Source of the DNA: Rhodalgimonas zhirmunskyi | GTDB taxonomy: Bacteria; Pseudomonadota; Alphaproteobacteria; Rhodobacterales; Rhodobacteraceae | Assembly (NCBI GenBank): GCA_030848925.1 | Contig: JANFFA010000002.1 | Span: forward strand, 434,001-498,000 | Length of the DNA stretch: 64,000 bases | Reading direction: 5' to 3' | Shown here: positions 9,217 to 18,652 of the stretch, piece by piece | Position numbering within the stretch: the stretch's first letter is position 1 | Layout: each line of letters starts with the position of its first letter | Program-made: the position numbers and the translations under genes | The notes under the pieces: model-generated | The model's input: only the letters and a program-made list of their open reading frames with translations | Database searches by the model: none | What the model was told of the DNA's origin: nothing

Positions 9217-10497
9217 TCACTTGCCAATGCAGAAGCTGGAAAAAATCTCGCCCAGGATGCTTTCAACATCCACTCGGCCCACCAGCGATTCGAGCGCGCG
9301 CACAGCGCTGCGCAACTCCTCTGCCGCAATATCGGAATGGTCGGGGCCGAGGTCAAGGATTCGGTCGACCTCGGCCAAGGATTGCGTGGCGCGTTGCATT
9401 GCAATGCGATGGCGTTCGCGCGTGGCGATCCCGGCGGTTGCCGCACGGGTGGACAGGGTTTCGCTGATCGAGGCGATCAACTGGCTGACCCCTTCGCCCG
9501 TCGCGCCGGAAATCGCGCCGGTTTTGTCATCGAGAAGATCGGCCTTGGGCCGCAGGACGATATCGCCGTCGCGGGGGGGCAACTCGGGGGTGCCTTCGGT
9601 CAGGAAAACGCGCAGATCGGCAGCCTCGGCCCGGGCGCGGGCGCGGTTGATTCCGATGCTTTCGACGTGGTCGTCGGTTTCGCGAAGGCCAGCGGTATCA
9701 AGCAGCGTGACGGGTAGCCCAGCGAGATCCATGCGCACCTCGATGACGTCGCGGGTTGTTCCGGCATATTCCGAAGTGATCGCCGCCTCGCGCCCGGCGA
9801 GGGCGTTGAGGAGCGTGGACTTGCCGACATTGGGCGCGCCAAGGATGGCAACTTCGAACCCCGTGCGGATACGCTCGGCCGTCTCGGTCCCGATGATTTC
9901 CTTGGCCAGGCTGTCGCGGGTTTTATCGAGCAATTCGCGCACTTCGGGCGTAACGTCAACGGGCACCTCTTCGTCGGCGAAATCAATCGTCGCTTCCAGC
10001 AGGGCAGCCGCGCGGAGGAGATCGGCACGCCAACTTTCAGCGCGATGACCAAGATCGCCGGACAGAACGCGAAGCGCCTGCCGACGCTGTGCTTCGGTCT
10101 CGGCATCGATCAGATCGGCGAGGCCTTCGACCTGAGCAAGGTCGAGACGGTTGTTTTCCAAAGCGCGGCGGGTAAATTCGCCCGCTTCGGCGGGGCGCAG
10201 GCCGGGCAGTTCCGACAAGCGACGCAGGACAGCCGAAATAACAGCGGTCGAGCCGTGAAGCTGAAACTCGACCACCTCTTCACCAGTGAAGCTAGCCTTT
10301 TCGGGGAAGGCGAGAACGAGCGCTTCGTCAAGTTGCGCGCCAGCCCCATCGCGCAGAACACGCAGGCCCGCGCGGTGGGGCAATGGCAAGGATCCAGCAA
10401 GCGTAATCCCGGCGTTCCAGGCGGATGGCCCAGAAACGCGGATCACGGCCACCCCGGATTTCCCCGGGGCGGTGGCAAGTGCATAGATCGTATCCAT
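9217..10497 (-). CDS. mnmE: MnmE (TrmE), tRNA modification GTPase
   Basis: A 426-residue GTPase, partner of MnmG in U34 modification. It starts [23 protein letters not shown]; the tetrahydrofolate-binding N-domain carries [14 protein letters not shown]; the G domain has its P-loop GAPNVGKS at about 220-227 and [10 protein letters not shown]; the protein ends in CIGK, the family C-terminal CxGK motif. It is somewhat shorter than the E. coli protein, as in other Rhodobacterales. It sits between rho and mnmG on the same strand. Confidence 0.96.
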   Translation of the reverse strand: MDTIYALATAPGKSGVAVIRVSGPSAWNAGITLAGSLPLPHRAGLRVLRDGAGAQLDEALVLAFPEKASFTGEEVVEFQLHGSTAVISAVLRRLSELPGLRPAEAGEFTRRALENNRLDLAQVEGLADLIDAETEAQRRQALRVLSGDLGHRAESWRADLLRAAALLEATIDFADEEVPVDVTPEVRELLDKTRDSLAKEIIGTETAERIRTGFEVAILGAPNVGKSTLLNALAGREAAITSEYAGTTRDVIEVRMDLAGLPVTLLDTAGLRETDDHVESIGINRARARAEAADLRVFLTEGTPELPPRDGDIVLRPKADLLDDKTGAISGATGEGVSQLIASISETLSTRAATAGIATRERHRIAMQRATQSLAEVDRILDLGPDHSDIAAEELRSAVRALESLVGRVDVESILGEIFSSFCIGK

Positions 10498-10527
10498 TTT
10501 ACCTAACCTGTTGTTCTACAACGGTTA

Positions 10528-11799
10528 TCAGCCATTCATGGAGTCAAAGAACTCGGAATTCGACTTGGTTTGCTTGAGCTTGCCAATGAGGAATTCGATC
10601 GCATCCGTCGTGCCCATCGGGTTGAGGATACGGCGCAGGACGAAGGTTTTCTGAAGGTCGCGCGCGTTGACGAGCAGTTCTTCTTTCCGGGTGCCTGATT
10701 TGAGGATGTCCATCGCCGGGAAGACGCGCTTGTCAGCCACTTTCCGGTCGAGCACGATCTCGGAGTTACCGGTGCCTTTGAATTCTTCGAAGATCACCTC
10801 GTCCATCCGGCTGCCGGTATCGATCAGCGCGGTTGCGATGATGGTGAGCGAACCGCCTTCCTCGATATTCCGGGCCGCACCGAAGAACCGCTTGGGGCGC
10901 TGCAATGCGTTGGCGTCGACACCGCCGGTCAGAACCTTGCCCGACGAGGGCACGGTCGTGTTGAAGGCGCGGCCAAGGCGGGTGATGGAGTCGAGCAGGA
11001 TGACGACGTCGCGCTTGTGCTCAACAAGGCGCTTGGCTTTTTCGATCACCATTTCAGACACGGCCACGTGGCGCGTGGCGGGTTCGTCGAAGGTCGAGGA
11101 CACGACTTCGCCCTTCACCGAACGTTGCATGTCGGTCACCTCTTCCGGGCGTTCGTCGATCAGCAGAACGATCAGGTAACACTCGGGGTGGTTGGCTTCG
11201 ATGCTGTGGGCAATATTTTGCAGCAGAACGGTTTTACCCGTCCGCGGCGGGGCGACGATCAGCGAACGCTGGCCTTTGCCGATGGGCGCAACCAAGTCGA
11301 TGATGCGGGCCGAACGATCCTTGATGGTGGGATCTTCGATCTCCATCTTCAGACGCTCATCCGGGTAAAGCGGCGTGAGGTTGTCAAAGGCGATCTTGTG
11401 GCGGGCCTTTTCCGGATCTTCGAAGTTGATCGAGCTGACGTCGGTCAGGGCGAAATAACGTTCATTCTCGAGCGGCTGCGCTAGACGGCCATCGATGGTA
11501 TCACCGGTGCGGAGCGAGAACTTGCGGATCATCTCGGGCGAGACATAGATATCGTCGGGGCCGGGAAGGTAGTTGGCCTCGGGCGAGCGCAGGAAGCCGA
11601 AGCCATCTTGCAGCACTTCAAGCACACCATCGCCGAAGATTTCCCAGCCATCCTCGGCGCGTTCGTTCAGGATCGAGAACATGATCTCGCCCTTGCGCAT
11701 CGTCGAGGCGTTCTCGATTTCAAGCTCTTCCGCCAGAGTGACGAGCTCTTTGGGGTGTTTCGCCTTGAGGTCGGCGAGCGAGATGCTTTCAACAGTCAT
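10528..11799 (-). CDS. rho: Rho transcription termination factor
   Basis: A 423-residue hexameric RNA helicase that terminates untranslated transcripts. The N-terminal SAP-like helical domain and the cold-shock RNA-binding fold ([10 protein letters not shown] near 65-74) precede the ATPase core, with PPRTGKT at about 184-190 and [15 protein letters not shown]. An in-frame GTG at 11817 exists, but the ATG at 11799 has AAGGA just upstream and gives the family length, so it was chosen. It is the first gene after the proposed origin on its side. Confidence 0.97.
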   Translation of the reverse strand: MTVESISLADLKAKHPKELVTLAEELEIENASTMRKGEIMFSILNERAEDGWEIFGDGVLEVLQDGFGFLRSPEANYLPGPDDIYVSPEMIRKFSLRTGDTIDGRLAQPLENERYFALTDVSSINFEDPEKARHKIAFDNLTPLYPDERLKMEIEDPTIKDRSARIIDLVAPIGKGQRSLIVAPPRTGKTVLLQNIAHSIEANHPECYLIVLLIDERPEEVTDMQRSVKGEVVSSTFDEPATRHVAVSEMVIEKAKRLVEHKRDVVILLDSITRLGRAFNTTVPSSGKVLTGGVDANALQRPKRFFGAARNIEEGGSLTIIATALIDTGSRMDEVIFEEFKGTGNSEIVLDRKVADKRVFPAMDILKSGTRKEELLVNARDLQKTFVLRRILNPMGTTDAIEFLIGKLKQTKSNSEFFDSMNG

Positions 11800-11859
11800 C
11801 TGAATATCCTTGCGCACCGCTTGGAAAGCGGCGTCTGTTTCTATGATCTTTGGTAGAAC

Positions 11860-12376
11860 CCTGATGCCCGGACGGGCGGGGATTGAGCGCTAGATAGTCT
11901 TTGCGCTTCTCTGAGTCAATCTAGGCTGGGGTTTTGTGCCGGGTCCGAGGGGCGCGCGACACGCTCGCCCTATCAATAATAAATAAAAGAAAAGAAAAAG
12001 GATGATGATTCAGTAGGGCAGGCACATTCTGTGGATTATCGTTTTTTACGAGAGTTATGCAGAAGGCCAAACTGAACAAGATAGGGAGACAGCTGACTGG
12101 GGATAACCTGTCGCGGCATCGCATATGTGCCCCTAAACATGGAGTTTGTGCCAAATACACTGTCTTGGCAGGTTGTGGACATCAATGGGACAGACTGTGC
12201 ACGGCTGATGTTGTGCACAAGCATTGATTTATCCCCGTCCACCGGGGAGAACCGGAGCAGGACTCACCCGAGAAAAATGGGCCTGACGGGAAAAACCTGA
12301 GTCAACCCGCTATCTGCTTGGATTTATGCCCTGTCATTCGTAAAGAAACACTTAAGAAACCCACGGAATTATCCAC
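11860..12376. other. oriC: Candidate chromosomal origin of replication (oriC) region
   Basis: Gene-free stretch between rho and maf, which diverge. It holds an AT-rich purine-heavy tract at 11971-12010, unlike anything else in this GC-rich window, followed by a group of DnaA-box-like 9-mers (consensus TTATNCACA): TAATCCACA (rc, 12030-12038), TTATGCAGA (12055-12063), TTATCCCCA (rc, 12098-12106), TTGTGCACA (12211-12219, palindromic), TTATCCCCG (12229-12237) and a perfect TTATCCACA at 12369-12377. The position between the parABS/mnmG/rho block and the maf-aroE-coaE-dnaQ block is the known alphaproteobacterial origin neighbourhood. hemE, often found here, is absent. Unwinding at the AT tract is inference. 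Confidence 0.7.
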
Positions 12377-12377
12377 A
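12369..12377 (+). promoter_or_regulatory. Perfect DnaA box overlapping the maf start codon
   Basis: TTATCCACA matches the DnaA-box consensus exactly and its last base is the A of the maf ATG. It is the only exact match in the origin candidate and could couple DnaA binding to maf expression, which is speculation. Confidence 0.6.
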
Positions 12378-12976
12378 TGCCACGGCCACTCATCCTTGCC
12401 TCCGGATCGGAGATCAGACAGCAGCTTTTGCGCAATGCCGGTCTTGACTTCGAGGTTGTGAAGCCGCGGATGGACGAGGACGCGATCAAGGCGGCGCTGC
12501 TGGCCGAAGGGACAAGCCCCCGCGATCTGGCCGATGCGCTGGCCGAGGGCAAGGCGGTGAAGGTTAGCGGTAAACGTCCCGGCGCGCTTGTTCTGGGATG
12601 TGATCAGGTGCTGGAATTCGAGGGCCGGGTGTTTTCCAAGCCCGAAAGCCCCGAGGAAGCCCGCGCGCAGATCGCCGAATTGCGGGGCGGGCGGCATAGG
12701 TTGCTTTCGGCGGCAGTGATCGCCGAGAATGGCAAGCCGATCTGGCGGCATGTCGGAACCGTGCGCTTGCAGATGCGGGATGTGTCGGATGCGTGGCTGG
12801 ATGGCTATGTCGCGCGCAACTGGGAGAGTATTCGCCATTCCGTCGGCGGATATAAGCTTGAGGAAGAGGGCGTGCGCTTGTTTACCCGGATCGAAGGTGA
12901 CTATTTCACCGTGCTTGGATTGCCTCTCTTGGAACTTCTCGCCTATCTGGTGGACACCGGAGATATTGACGCATGA
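12377..12976 (+). CDS. maf: Maf-family nucleotide pyrophosphatase
   Basis: A 199-residue Maf protein, a house-cleaning nucleoside triphosphate pyrophosphatase acting on modified or non-canonical NTPs. The N-terminal [14 protein letters not shown] block, [10 protein letters not shown] and the [15 protein letters not shown] segment are the usual conserved regions. It overlaps aroE by four bases (ATGA), beginning the maf-aroE-coaE-dnaQ unit. No clear Shine-Dalgarno is visible; the start is set by the family N-terminus. Confidence 0.9.
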   Translation: MPRPLILASGSEIRQQLLRNAGLDFEVVKPRMDEDAIKAALLAEGTSPRDLADALAEGKAVKVSGKRPGALVLGCDQVLEFEGRVFSKPESPEEARAQIAELRGGRHRLLSAAVIAENGKPIWRHVGTVRLQMRDVSDAWLDGYVARNWESIRHSVGGYKLEEEGVRLFTRIEGDYFTVLGLPLLELLAYLVDTGDIDA

Positions 12977-13806
12977 CCACAGACCGCATTCCCCTTGCCG
13001 GCGTAATCGGATCGCCTGTTGCCCATTCGAAATCACCGCAACTGCATCATCATTGGCTTCGTGTGCATGGGCTTCGTGGGCATTACATTCCGATGGATGT
13101 GAACACGGATGATTTGGCCGAGGTGCTTGGAACCCTGCCGAAGATGGGGTTCGTGGGTGTGAACATCACCGTGCCGCACAAGGAAAAGGTGCTTGAGATT
13201 GCAGATTTGATCACCGATCGGGCGACGCTGATCGGGGCGGCAAATACGTTAATCTTTCGCAAGGATGGCAAGATCCACGCAGACAATACGGATGGTTATG
13301 GTTTCATCGAGAACCTGCGCCAGGGCGCGCCCAACTGGAACCCGTCCTCGGGGCCGGCGGTCGTGCTGGGCGCGGGGGGTGCGGCGCGGGCTGTCGTTGC
13401 GTCGCTCATCGATGTGGGGGTGCCGGAAATCCTGATCTCGAACCGCACGCGGGTTCGGGCCGAAAAGTTGGCCGATGATTTCGGTAAGCGGGTGAAGGTC
13501 GTGGATTGGGTCAAGGCCGGAAACGTGCTGGAAGATGCGGATATGGTGGTGAACACCACGTCGCTGGGCATGTTGGGCAAGCCCGAGATGCGTGTGCCGT
13601 TGGATGGGTTGCGTAAGGGAACACTGGTGACCGATCTGGTTTATAATCCGTTGCAAACCCGCCTTCTGCGCGAGGCCGAGGCGCTGGGCTGTCAGACGGT
13701 GGATGGGCTGGGCATGTTGCTTCATCAAGCGGTGCCTGCGTTCGAGCGTTGGTTTGGCAAACGCCCCGTGGTGGATGCGGCGACACGGGCGGCGATCCTG
13801 CGATGA
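12973..13806 (+). CDS. aroE: Shikimate dehydrogenase
   Basis: A 277-residue NADP-dependent enzyme reducing 3-dehydroshikimate to shikimate in aromatic amino acid synthesis. Shikimate-binding residues are in [13 protein letters not shown] (about 13-25) and NTDGYGF; the nucleotide fold has [12 protein letters not shown] near 129-140 and SNRT. It overlaps both maf and coaE by four bases, so the genes are translationally coupled. Confidence 0.95.
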   Translation: MTTDRIPLAGVIGSPVAHSKSPQLHHHWLRVHGLRGHYIPMDVNTDDLAEVLGTLPKMGFVGVNITVPHKEKVLEIADLITDRATLIGAANTLIFRKDGKIHADNTDGYGFIENLRQGAPNWNPSSGPAVVLGAGGAARAVVASLIDVGVPEILISNRTRVRAEKLADDFGKRVKVVDWVKAGNVLEDADMVVNTTSLGMLGKPEMRVPLDGLRKGTLVTDLVYNPLQTRLLREAEALGCQTVDGLGMLLHQAVPAFERWFGKRPVVDAATRAAILR

Positions 13807-14393
13807 CGTTTCGGCTTGGTCTTACAGGCTCGATCGGAATGGGCAAATCGACCACGGCAAAGCTGTTTTCCGAGGCGGGCTGTGATGTGTGGGATGCGGA
13901 TGCGGCGGTGCATCGGCTTTATGCCAAGGGCGGTGCGGCGGTGGGGCCGATGGGCGCGGCCTTTCCCGAGGCGATTGAGGCTGGCGCGGTTTCGCGTGAT
14001 GCGCTCAAGCGGATAATCGGGGCCGACCCGCAAGCGCTGAAGCGGATTGAGCAGATCGTGCATCCTTTGGTGGGGCTGGACCGTGAGAGTTTCGTGAAAG
14101 GCGCAACATCGGATATCATCGTGTTCGATATTCCGCTGCTTTTCGAAACCGGTGGCGAGGCGCGGGTGGATGCGGTGGCCGTTGTCAGCATCGACGCCGA
14201 GACGCAGCGCGCCCGGGTACTGGAACGCGGCACCATGACCGAGGCGCAGTTCGAGGCGATCCGCGCAAAACAGGTGCCGGATGCCGAGAAGCGCGCGCGC
14301 GCCGATTACGTCATCCTGACCGACACGGTTGAGCATGCCCGCGCACAGGTGCAGGATGTGGTCAACGACATCAGGAGCAAGCGCCTTGCGTGA
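13803..14393 (+). CDS. coaE: Dephospho-CoA kinase
   Basis: A 196-residue kinase for the last step of coenzyme A synthesis. The P-loop GSIGMGKST is at 9-17, [10 protein letters not shown] follows, and [10 protein letters not shown] is the family block near 105-114. The ATG at 13803 overlaps the aroE stop (ATGA); an earlier in-frame start at 13749 would add 18 residues that do not resemble the family. Its end overlaps dnaQ by eight bases. Confidence 0.95.
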   Translation: MTFRLGLTGSIGMGKSTTAKLFSEAGCDVWDADAAVHRLYAKGGAAVGPMGAAFPEAIEAGAVSRDALKRIIGADPQALKRIEQIVHPLVGLDRESFVKGATSDIIVFDIPLLFETGGEARVDAVAVVSIDAETQRARVLERGTMTEAQFEAIRAKQVPDAEKRARADYVILTDTVEHARAQVQDVVNDIRSKRLA

Positions 14394-15078
14394 AATCGTG
14401 CTGGATACGGAAACCACGGGCTTCGATCCCGAGAGTGGCGACCGGATCGTCGAGATTGGCGGCGTGGAGCTTTACAACCACGTGCCAACCGGCCGCACGT
14501 ATCACCAGTACATCAATCCCGAGCGGGACATGCCGCAGGATGCCTTCGAGGTGCATGGGCTGAGCGAGGAGTTTCTGCGCGACAAGCCGGTGTTCAAACG
14601 CATTGCGCAGGAGTTTCTTGATTTCGTTCAGGATGCGAAACTGATCATTCACAATGCCAGTTTCGACATGAAGTTCCTCAATGCCGAGTTGCGCTGGCTG
14701 GGGATGCCGCAACTGCCGATGAGCCAGGCGGTTGATACGCTGGCCATCGCGCGGACAAAATATCCGGGCTCGCCCGCGTCGCTGGATGCGCTTTGCCGCC
14801 GGTTCAACATCGACAATTCGGCGCGCACATTGCATGGCGCGCTTCTCGACAGTGAGATTTTGGCCGAGGTTTATCTTGAGCTGATCGGTGGGCGGCAGCC
14901 GGATTTCGCGTTGGCCGGGCCTTCGGGGCGTTCTACGGGAGGCGACGAGGCCGGAAACTGGCGACCGCGCCCGCGGCCCGAACCGCTGGCGTCACGCTTG
15001 ACGGCGGATGAGCAGGCGGCACATGCGGCCTTCGTCGAAAAGCTGGGCGACGACGCGCTTTGGAAAAAACTGGGATAG
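14386..15078 (+). CDS. dnaQ: DnaQ, DNA polymerase III epsilon (proofreading exonuclease)
   Basis: A 230-residue DEDDh 3'-5' exonuclease that proofreads for the replicative polymerase. Acidic residues D7 and E9 are in LDTETTGF, the second motif is [11 protein letters not shown], and [16 protein letters not shown] supplies the histidine and last aspartate. The start is a TTG at 14386 with AGGAG upstream, inside the end of coaE; an ATG-like start further back would add non-family residues. The C-terminal ~50 residues are the flexible polymerase-binding tail. A strong terminator follows. Confidence 0.95.
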   Translation: MREIVLDTETTGFDPESGDRIVEIGGVELYNHVPTGRTYHQYINPERDMPQDAFEVHGLSEEFLRDKPVFKRIAQEFLDFVQDAKLIIHNASFDMKFLNAELRWLGMPQLPMSQAVDTLAIARTKYPGSPASLDALCRRFNIDNSARTLHGALLDSEILAEVYLELIGGRQPDFALAGPSGRSTGGDEAGNWRPRPRPEPLASRLTADEQAAHAAFVEKLGDDALWKKLG

Positions 15079-15084
15079 AATAGC

Positions 15085-15119
15085 AAAGGCCGGGGCGCCA
15101 CATGGCAGCCCCGGCCTTT
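15085..15119. terminator. Bidirectional terminator between dnaQ and secB
   Basis: A 12-base perfect stem, AAAGGCCGGGGC at 15085-15096 with its complement ending at 15119, and an 11-base loop. A and T runs at both edges suit termination of the convergent dnaQ and secB transcripts. Confidence 0.85.
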
Positions 15120-15132
15120 GAATGATCTTGAA

Positions 15133-15642
15133 TTAGGCGGTTCCGACGGTCTCGGCCTGCTGACGCCGCGCGAGTTCCTGACGGTAGAGTGCCACAAAAT
15201 CGATATTGTCGAGGTTCAGCGGCGGATAACCACCGTCGCGGGTGATGTCCGAGACGATCCGGCGCAGGAACGGGAACAGCAGCCGCGGGCATTCAATCAG
15301 AAGGAACGGGTGCATCTGGTCTTCTGGCACGCCTTTGATCAGGAAAACACCGGCATAGTCGACTTCCAGCAGGAAAATCTTGATGTCGGCATTCGCCTTG
15401 TCTTTGGAAACGATGTTGAGCTTGATGGCGACTTCGAACTGGTCGTCGGCGTCGCGCTTCTTGGCGTCCAAGTTGACCTGTACGTTGATATCGGGCTGCA
15501 GCTCGCCAGCGCCGCCCTTTTGGGCGAGGATGTTTTCAAAGCTCAGGTCCCGCACGAACTGGTTGATCACGTTCAGTTGAATCTGGGGTGCTTGGGCTTC
15601 GTTGTTTTGCGCGTCGGCGGCGCCATTGCCGTTTTCGGCCAT
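15133..15642 (-). CDS. secB: SecB, protein-export chaperone
   Basis: A 169-residue tetrameric chaperone that keeps preproteins unfolded and hands them to SecA. After a ~20-residue hydrophilic N-terminus it shows QIQLNVINQFVRDLSFENI, then LNVDAKKRDADDQFEVAIKLN-like strands and the ECPRLLFPFLRRIVSDITRDGGYPPLNLDNIDF block, all seen at about residues 20-150. It is convergent with dnaQ and upstream of nothing on its strand within 13 bases of the terminator. Adjacent fxsA is on the same strand upstream. Confidence 0.95.
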   Translation of the reverse strand: MAENGNGAADAQNNEAQAPQIQLNVINQFVRDLSFENILAQKGGAGELQPDINVQVNLDAKKRDADDQFEVAIKLNIVSKDKANADIKIFLLEVDYAGVFLIKGVPEDQMHPFLLIECPRLLFPFLRRIVSDITRDGGYPPLNLDNIDFVALYRQELARRQQAETVGTA

Positions 15643-15714
15643 ATCAGTCTCCGGAAGTTTAATGGGCAGGGTTACTGCGGTTTTCGTGTTAATATGCCAC
15701 TGACTTATCGAAAC

Positions 15715-16233
15715 TCAGTGTTTTGTCCAGCCCGAAGGCCGGTGCGTGGGTCGTTTTGACGGATCGACTTCGGTGAACTCACCGTCGATCACGTCGCCCT
15801 GCTGGGCGCTGGAAGGATGATTTGCGCGTGGATCGTGCCGGTCAGAAGTGCCGGGACCTGCGCCGCCCATCGAGAAGGTTGTCGTGACGTTGACCCGCTT
15901 GCGCAGAAACTTGAAAGTCGCGACGCGGAAATTGGGGATCATCAGGGCAAGACCGACAGCATCGGTGAAAAACCCCGGCGTCAGCAGCAGCGCTCCGGCA
16001 AACAGGATCATCGCGCCATGGGCCAGCGGCTCGGTCGGGTCGCGCAACTCGGAAAGCGACCTTTGCAAATCGCCAAGAACCTTCACCCCTTGGCTACGCA
16101 CCAGTGTGGTGCCAAGGATCGCGGTGACGAGCACGATCAACAGGGTCATCGGAAGCCCGATCATGCCACCCACCTCGATGAAGAGGGTGATTTCGATCAG
16201 TGGAATGGCGATAAAGGCCAGTAGCAGCCACAT
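15715..16233 (-). CDS. fxsA: FxsA family membrane protein
   Basis: A 172-residue inner-membrane protein. The N-terminal hydrophobic helices include PLIEITLFIEVGG and the middle segment has AGALLLTPGFFTDAVGLALMIP, both FxsA hallmarks. E. coli FxsA overproduction relieves F-plasmid exclusion of phage T7, but the normal role is unknown. The last ~60 residues are polar and cytoplasmic. It runs on the same strand as secB and is divergent from the Tim44-like gene. Confidence 0.9.
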   Translation of the reverse strand: MWLLLAFIAIPLIEITLFIEVGGMIGLPMTLLIVLVTAILGTTLVRSQGVKVLGDLQRSLSELRDPTEPLAHGAMILFAGALLLTPGFFTDAVGLALMIPNFRVATFKFLRKRVNVTTTFSMGGAGPGTSDRHDPRANHPSSAQQGDVIDGEFTEVDPSKRPTHRPSGWTKH

Positions 16234-16353
16234 GTCGCATGTCTCCTTTCACAACAATGACGCGATAAAGGTGCGATGGACTTGATCGCGCGCGTCACTT
16301 ACATAAGTGCAGATGAATGCAGTTTCCATGATCAACCCTGAAAAGAGGTGCCA

Positions 16354-17013
16354 ATGAACTCTCCCATTCTACAGCTCGTCGTGCTGGCCGGGATCGCGAT
16401 TTTCCTGATCCTGCGGCTGCGGAGCGTTCTGGGAACCCGCGACGGTTTCGAAGCCCCGCCCGAGCCGAAACAGATGGGGCAGTCAGGGCCGAAACGCGAT
16501 TTCGAGGTGATCGAGGGTGGACCGGATCGCGACATCACCGATCATGTGCCCGAAGACAGCCCCGCCGCGGGTGCGCTGGCCAAGATGAAGGCGGAAGAGC
16601 CGTCGTTTTCGGTTACAGAGTTCCTGTCGGGCGCGCGTGGCGCTTACGAGATGATCCTGATGGGTTTCGAGACAGGCGATCTTGCCCCGATCAAGCCGTT
16701 CCTTGCGGATGACGTTTACGAGGCCTTCGCCGGAGTTGTGGAAGCCCGCGAAAAGCAGGGCCTGACGGTTGAGGCGGAGTTCCTCGGCGTTCGCGAAACC
16801 GCGCTGAACGATGCGCAGTTCGATGATGCTACGAAGACCGCGGAAATCACCGTACGGTTCGTGGGCGAATTGAAAAGCGCGGTTCGGGATGCGGCGGGCG
16901 ATATCGTCGAAGGTGAGGATGGCAAGGTCAAGCGTCAGAAAGATATCTGGACGTTCGAGCGTCGGATGGGCGTGAACGATCCGAACTGGCAGCTTGTCGC
17001 CACGGGCGAATGA
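16354..17013 (+). CDS. Tim44/TimA-domain protein
   Basis: A 219-residue protein with one N-terminal membrane anchor (about 5-22, LQLVVLAGIAIFLILRL), a charged linker and a C-terminal Tim44-like domain (about 75-219) shared with the mitochondrial import motor subunit. Bacterial members act at the inner membrane; their partners differ between species. The ATG at 16354 follows AAGAGGTG. It overlaps mltA by four bases, and the secB-fxsA // tim44-mltA-smr order is typical of alphaproteobacteria. Confidence 0.88.
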   Translation: MNSPILQLVVLAGIAIFLILRLRSVLGTRDGFEAPPEPKQMGQSGPKRDFEVIEGGPDRDITDHVPEDSPAAGALAKMKAEEPSFSVTEFLSGARGAYEMILMGFETGDLAPIKPFLADDVYEAFAGVVEAREKQGLTVEAEFLGVRETALNDAQFDDATKTAEITVRFVGELKSAVRDAAGDIVEGEDGKVKRQKDIWTFERRMGVNDPNWQLVATGE

Positions 17014-18071
17014 TCCGTGGGCTCTGGGCCGCGATCCTTGCGGGGCTGGTGATGACCGGCCCCGTTTTTGCGTCGGATGGTGGGCCGGGGCTGAAGTACA
17101 GCGTTCTGAAATACAGCGATCTCGACGGCTGGGCCGAGGATGATCATGCCGCCGCCCTCAGGGTGTTCAACGAAACCTGCCCCGATATGAACGACCCCGA
17201 CTGGCGCGCGCTTTGTGCGCTGGCCTCGGCGCAGAAGGGCGAAGAGGCCGATGCGCGCGCGTTCTTCGAATTGTTTTTCCGCCCTGTTTTGATTGAGGAC
17301 GGCAACGACGGCCTGTTCACCGGCTATTTCGAGCCCGAACTCGATGGCGCTTTGTCGCCCGGGGGGCGCTATCGCTATCCGCTTTACCGTGTTCCGCCCG
17401 AGGCGCGCGGGCAGCGCTTTTGGCATTCGCGTCGCGAGATCGAGGAAGGCGGCGTACTGTCCGGGCGCGGGCTTGAGATTGCCTGGGTCGATGATCCGGT
17501 AGAGTTGTTCTTTTTGCAAATTCAGGGCTCGGGGCGTATTCGCCTGCCCGATGGGCGGCATCTTCGCGTGGGCTATGGCGGGTCGAACGGGCATGAATAC
17601 CGCTCGATCGGAATCGAACTGGTGCGGCGTGGGGTTTATAACGCGCATCAGGTGAGCGCGCAGGTGATCAAGAGCTGGGTCCGGCGCAACCCGGTCGATG
17701 GGGCCGATCTTTTGCGGCATAATCCCAGTTTTGTCTTTTTCCGCGAGGTGAACGAGGTTCCGCCCGAAAAGGGGCCATTGGGGGCGATGAACCGTTCGAT
17801 CACGGCGATGCGGTCGATTGCGGTGGATCGGCGCTACACGCCTTTGGGCGCGCCGGTCTGGATCGAGAAGGACGGGAAAAATCCGCTCAGGCGGCTGATG
17901 ATCGCGCAGGATACCGGATCGGCGATCAAGGGCGCGCAGCGGGCCGATGTGTTCTTTGGCACCGGGGACGAGGCTGGTCTGGCGGCGGGCAAGCTGCGCG
18001 ATCCGGGGCGGATGCTGGTGCTGATGCCGATCCAGCGCGCCTATGCCATGGTTCCGGCGGATGCCGAATGA
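17010..18071 (+). CDS. mltA: MltA, membrane-bound lytic murein transglycosylase
   Basis: A 353-residue protein with a signal peptide (about 1-22, ending VFASDG), so it acts in the periplasm, cleaving peptidoglycan with anhydro-muropeptide release. The MltA double-psi barrel includes LFTGYFEPELDGA and LFFLQIQGSGRIRLPDG; the C-terminal 3D domain holds LMIAQDTGSAIKGAQRADVFFG with its aspartates. No lipobox cysteine is seen near the signal cleavage site, so membrane anchoring as a lipoprotein is not supported. It overlaps the smr start by four bases. Confidence 0.93.
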   Translation: MIRGLWAAILAGLVMTGPVFASDGGPGLKYSVLKYSDLDGWAEDDHAAALRVFNETCPDMNDPDWRALCALASAQKGEEADARAFFELFFRPVLIEDGNDGLFTGYFEPELDGALSPGGRYRYPLYRVPPEARGQRFWHSRREIEEGGVLSGRGLEIAWVDDPVELFFLQIQGSGRIRLPDGRHLRVGYGGSNGHEYRSIGIELVRRGVYNAHQVSAQVIKSWVRRNPVDGADLLRHNPSFVFFREVNEVPPEKGPLGAMNRSITAMRSIAVDRRYTPLGAPVWIEKDGKNPLRRLMIAQDTGSAIKGAQRADVFFGTGDEAGLAAGKLRDPGRMLVLMPIQRAYAMVPADAE

Positions 18072-18652
18072 CCCGGCGGCGGCTGTCAGAAGACGAGATC
18101 GCGCTGTGGCGGCGGGTGGCCGAAACGACGGAGAAGATGCACCGCGACGGCAAGCCGCACGAGGCGCCCATTCCGCGCCCCAAGCCAAAGCCGCAGCCAA
18201 GGCAACCGGGGTTCAGGCTTGAACCGTTCGATATTCCGGCGAAACCGGCAGATGGCGGGCACGACGTGTTGCCGCCCATCGGCGAGCGGCTCGCCAAGGC
18301 GCCGCTCAGGATGGACCGCAAGGCGCATCAGAAGCTGAAGCGTGGCAAGATGGTGCCCGAGGCCAAGCTTGACCTGCATGGCATGACGATGGAGCGCGCG
18401 CATCCGCGGCTGTTGAGCTTTATCCTTCAGGCGCATGGGCAGGGTAAGCGGCTGGTTCTGGTGATCACCGGCAAGGGCAAGCACCGCGATGAAGGCGGGC
18501 CTATTCCGGTGCGGCACGGGGTGTTGCGCCATCAGGTGCCGCATTGGCTTTCGGTGCCGCCGCTGGCGCAGGTGGTTTTGCAAGTGGCTGAAGCGCATCA
18601 AAGCCACGGTGGCGGCGGGGCCTATTACGTTTACTTACGCCGCAGCCGGTAG
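18068..18652 (+). CDS. Smr-domain protein
   Basis: A 194-residue protein with a proline-rich, basic N-terminal half and a C-terminal Smr (MutS2-type) domain: LDLHGMTMERA (about 99-109), LVLVITGKGKH, and LRHQVPHWL. Smr domains nick or cleave nucleic acids; bacterial SmrB-type proteins rescue collided ribosomes, but which substrate applies here is unknown. It overlaps mltA at the start, and its 3' end overlaps the convergent MFS gene by 18 bases. Confidence 0.9.
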   Translation: MTRRRLSEDEIALWRRVAETTEKMHRDGKPHEAPIPRPKPKPQPRQPGFRLEPFDIPAKPADGGHDVLPPIGERLAKAPLRMDRKAHQKLKRGKMVPEAKLDLHGMTMERAHPRLLSFILQAHGQGKRLVLVITGKGKHRDEGGPIPVRHGVLRHQVPHWLSVPPLAQVVLQVAEAHQSHGGGGAYYVYLRRSR

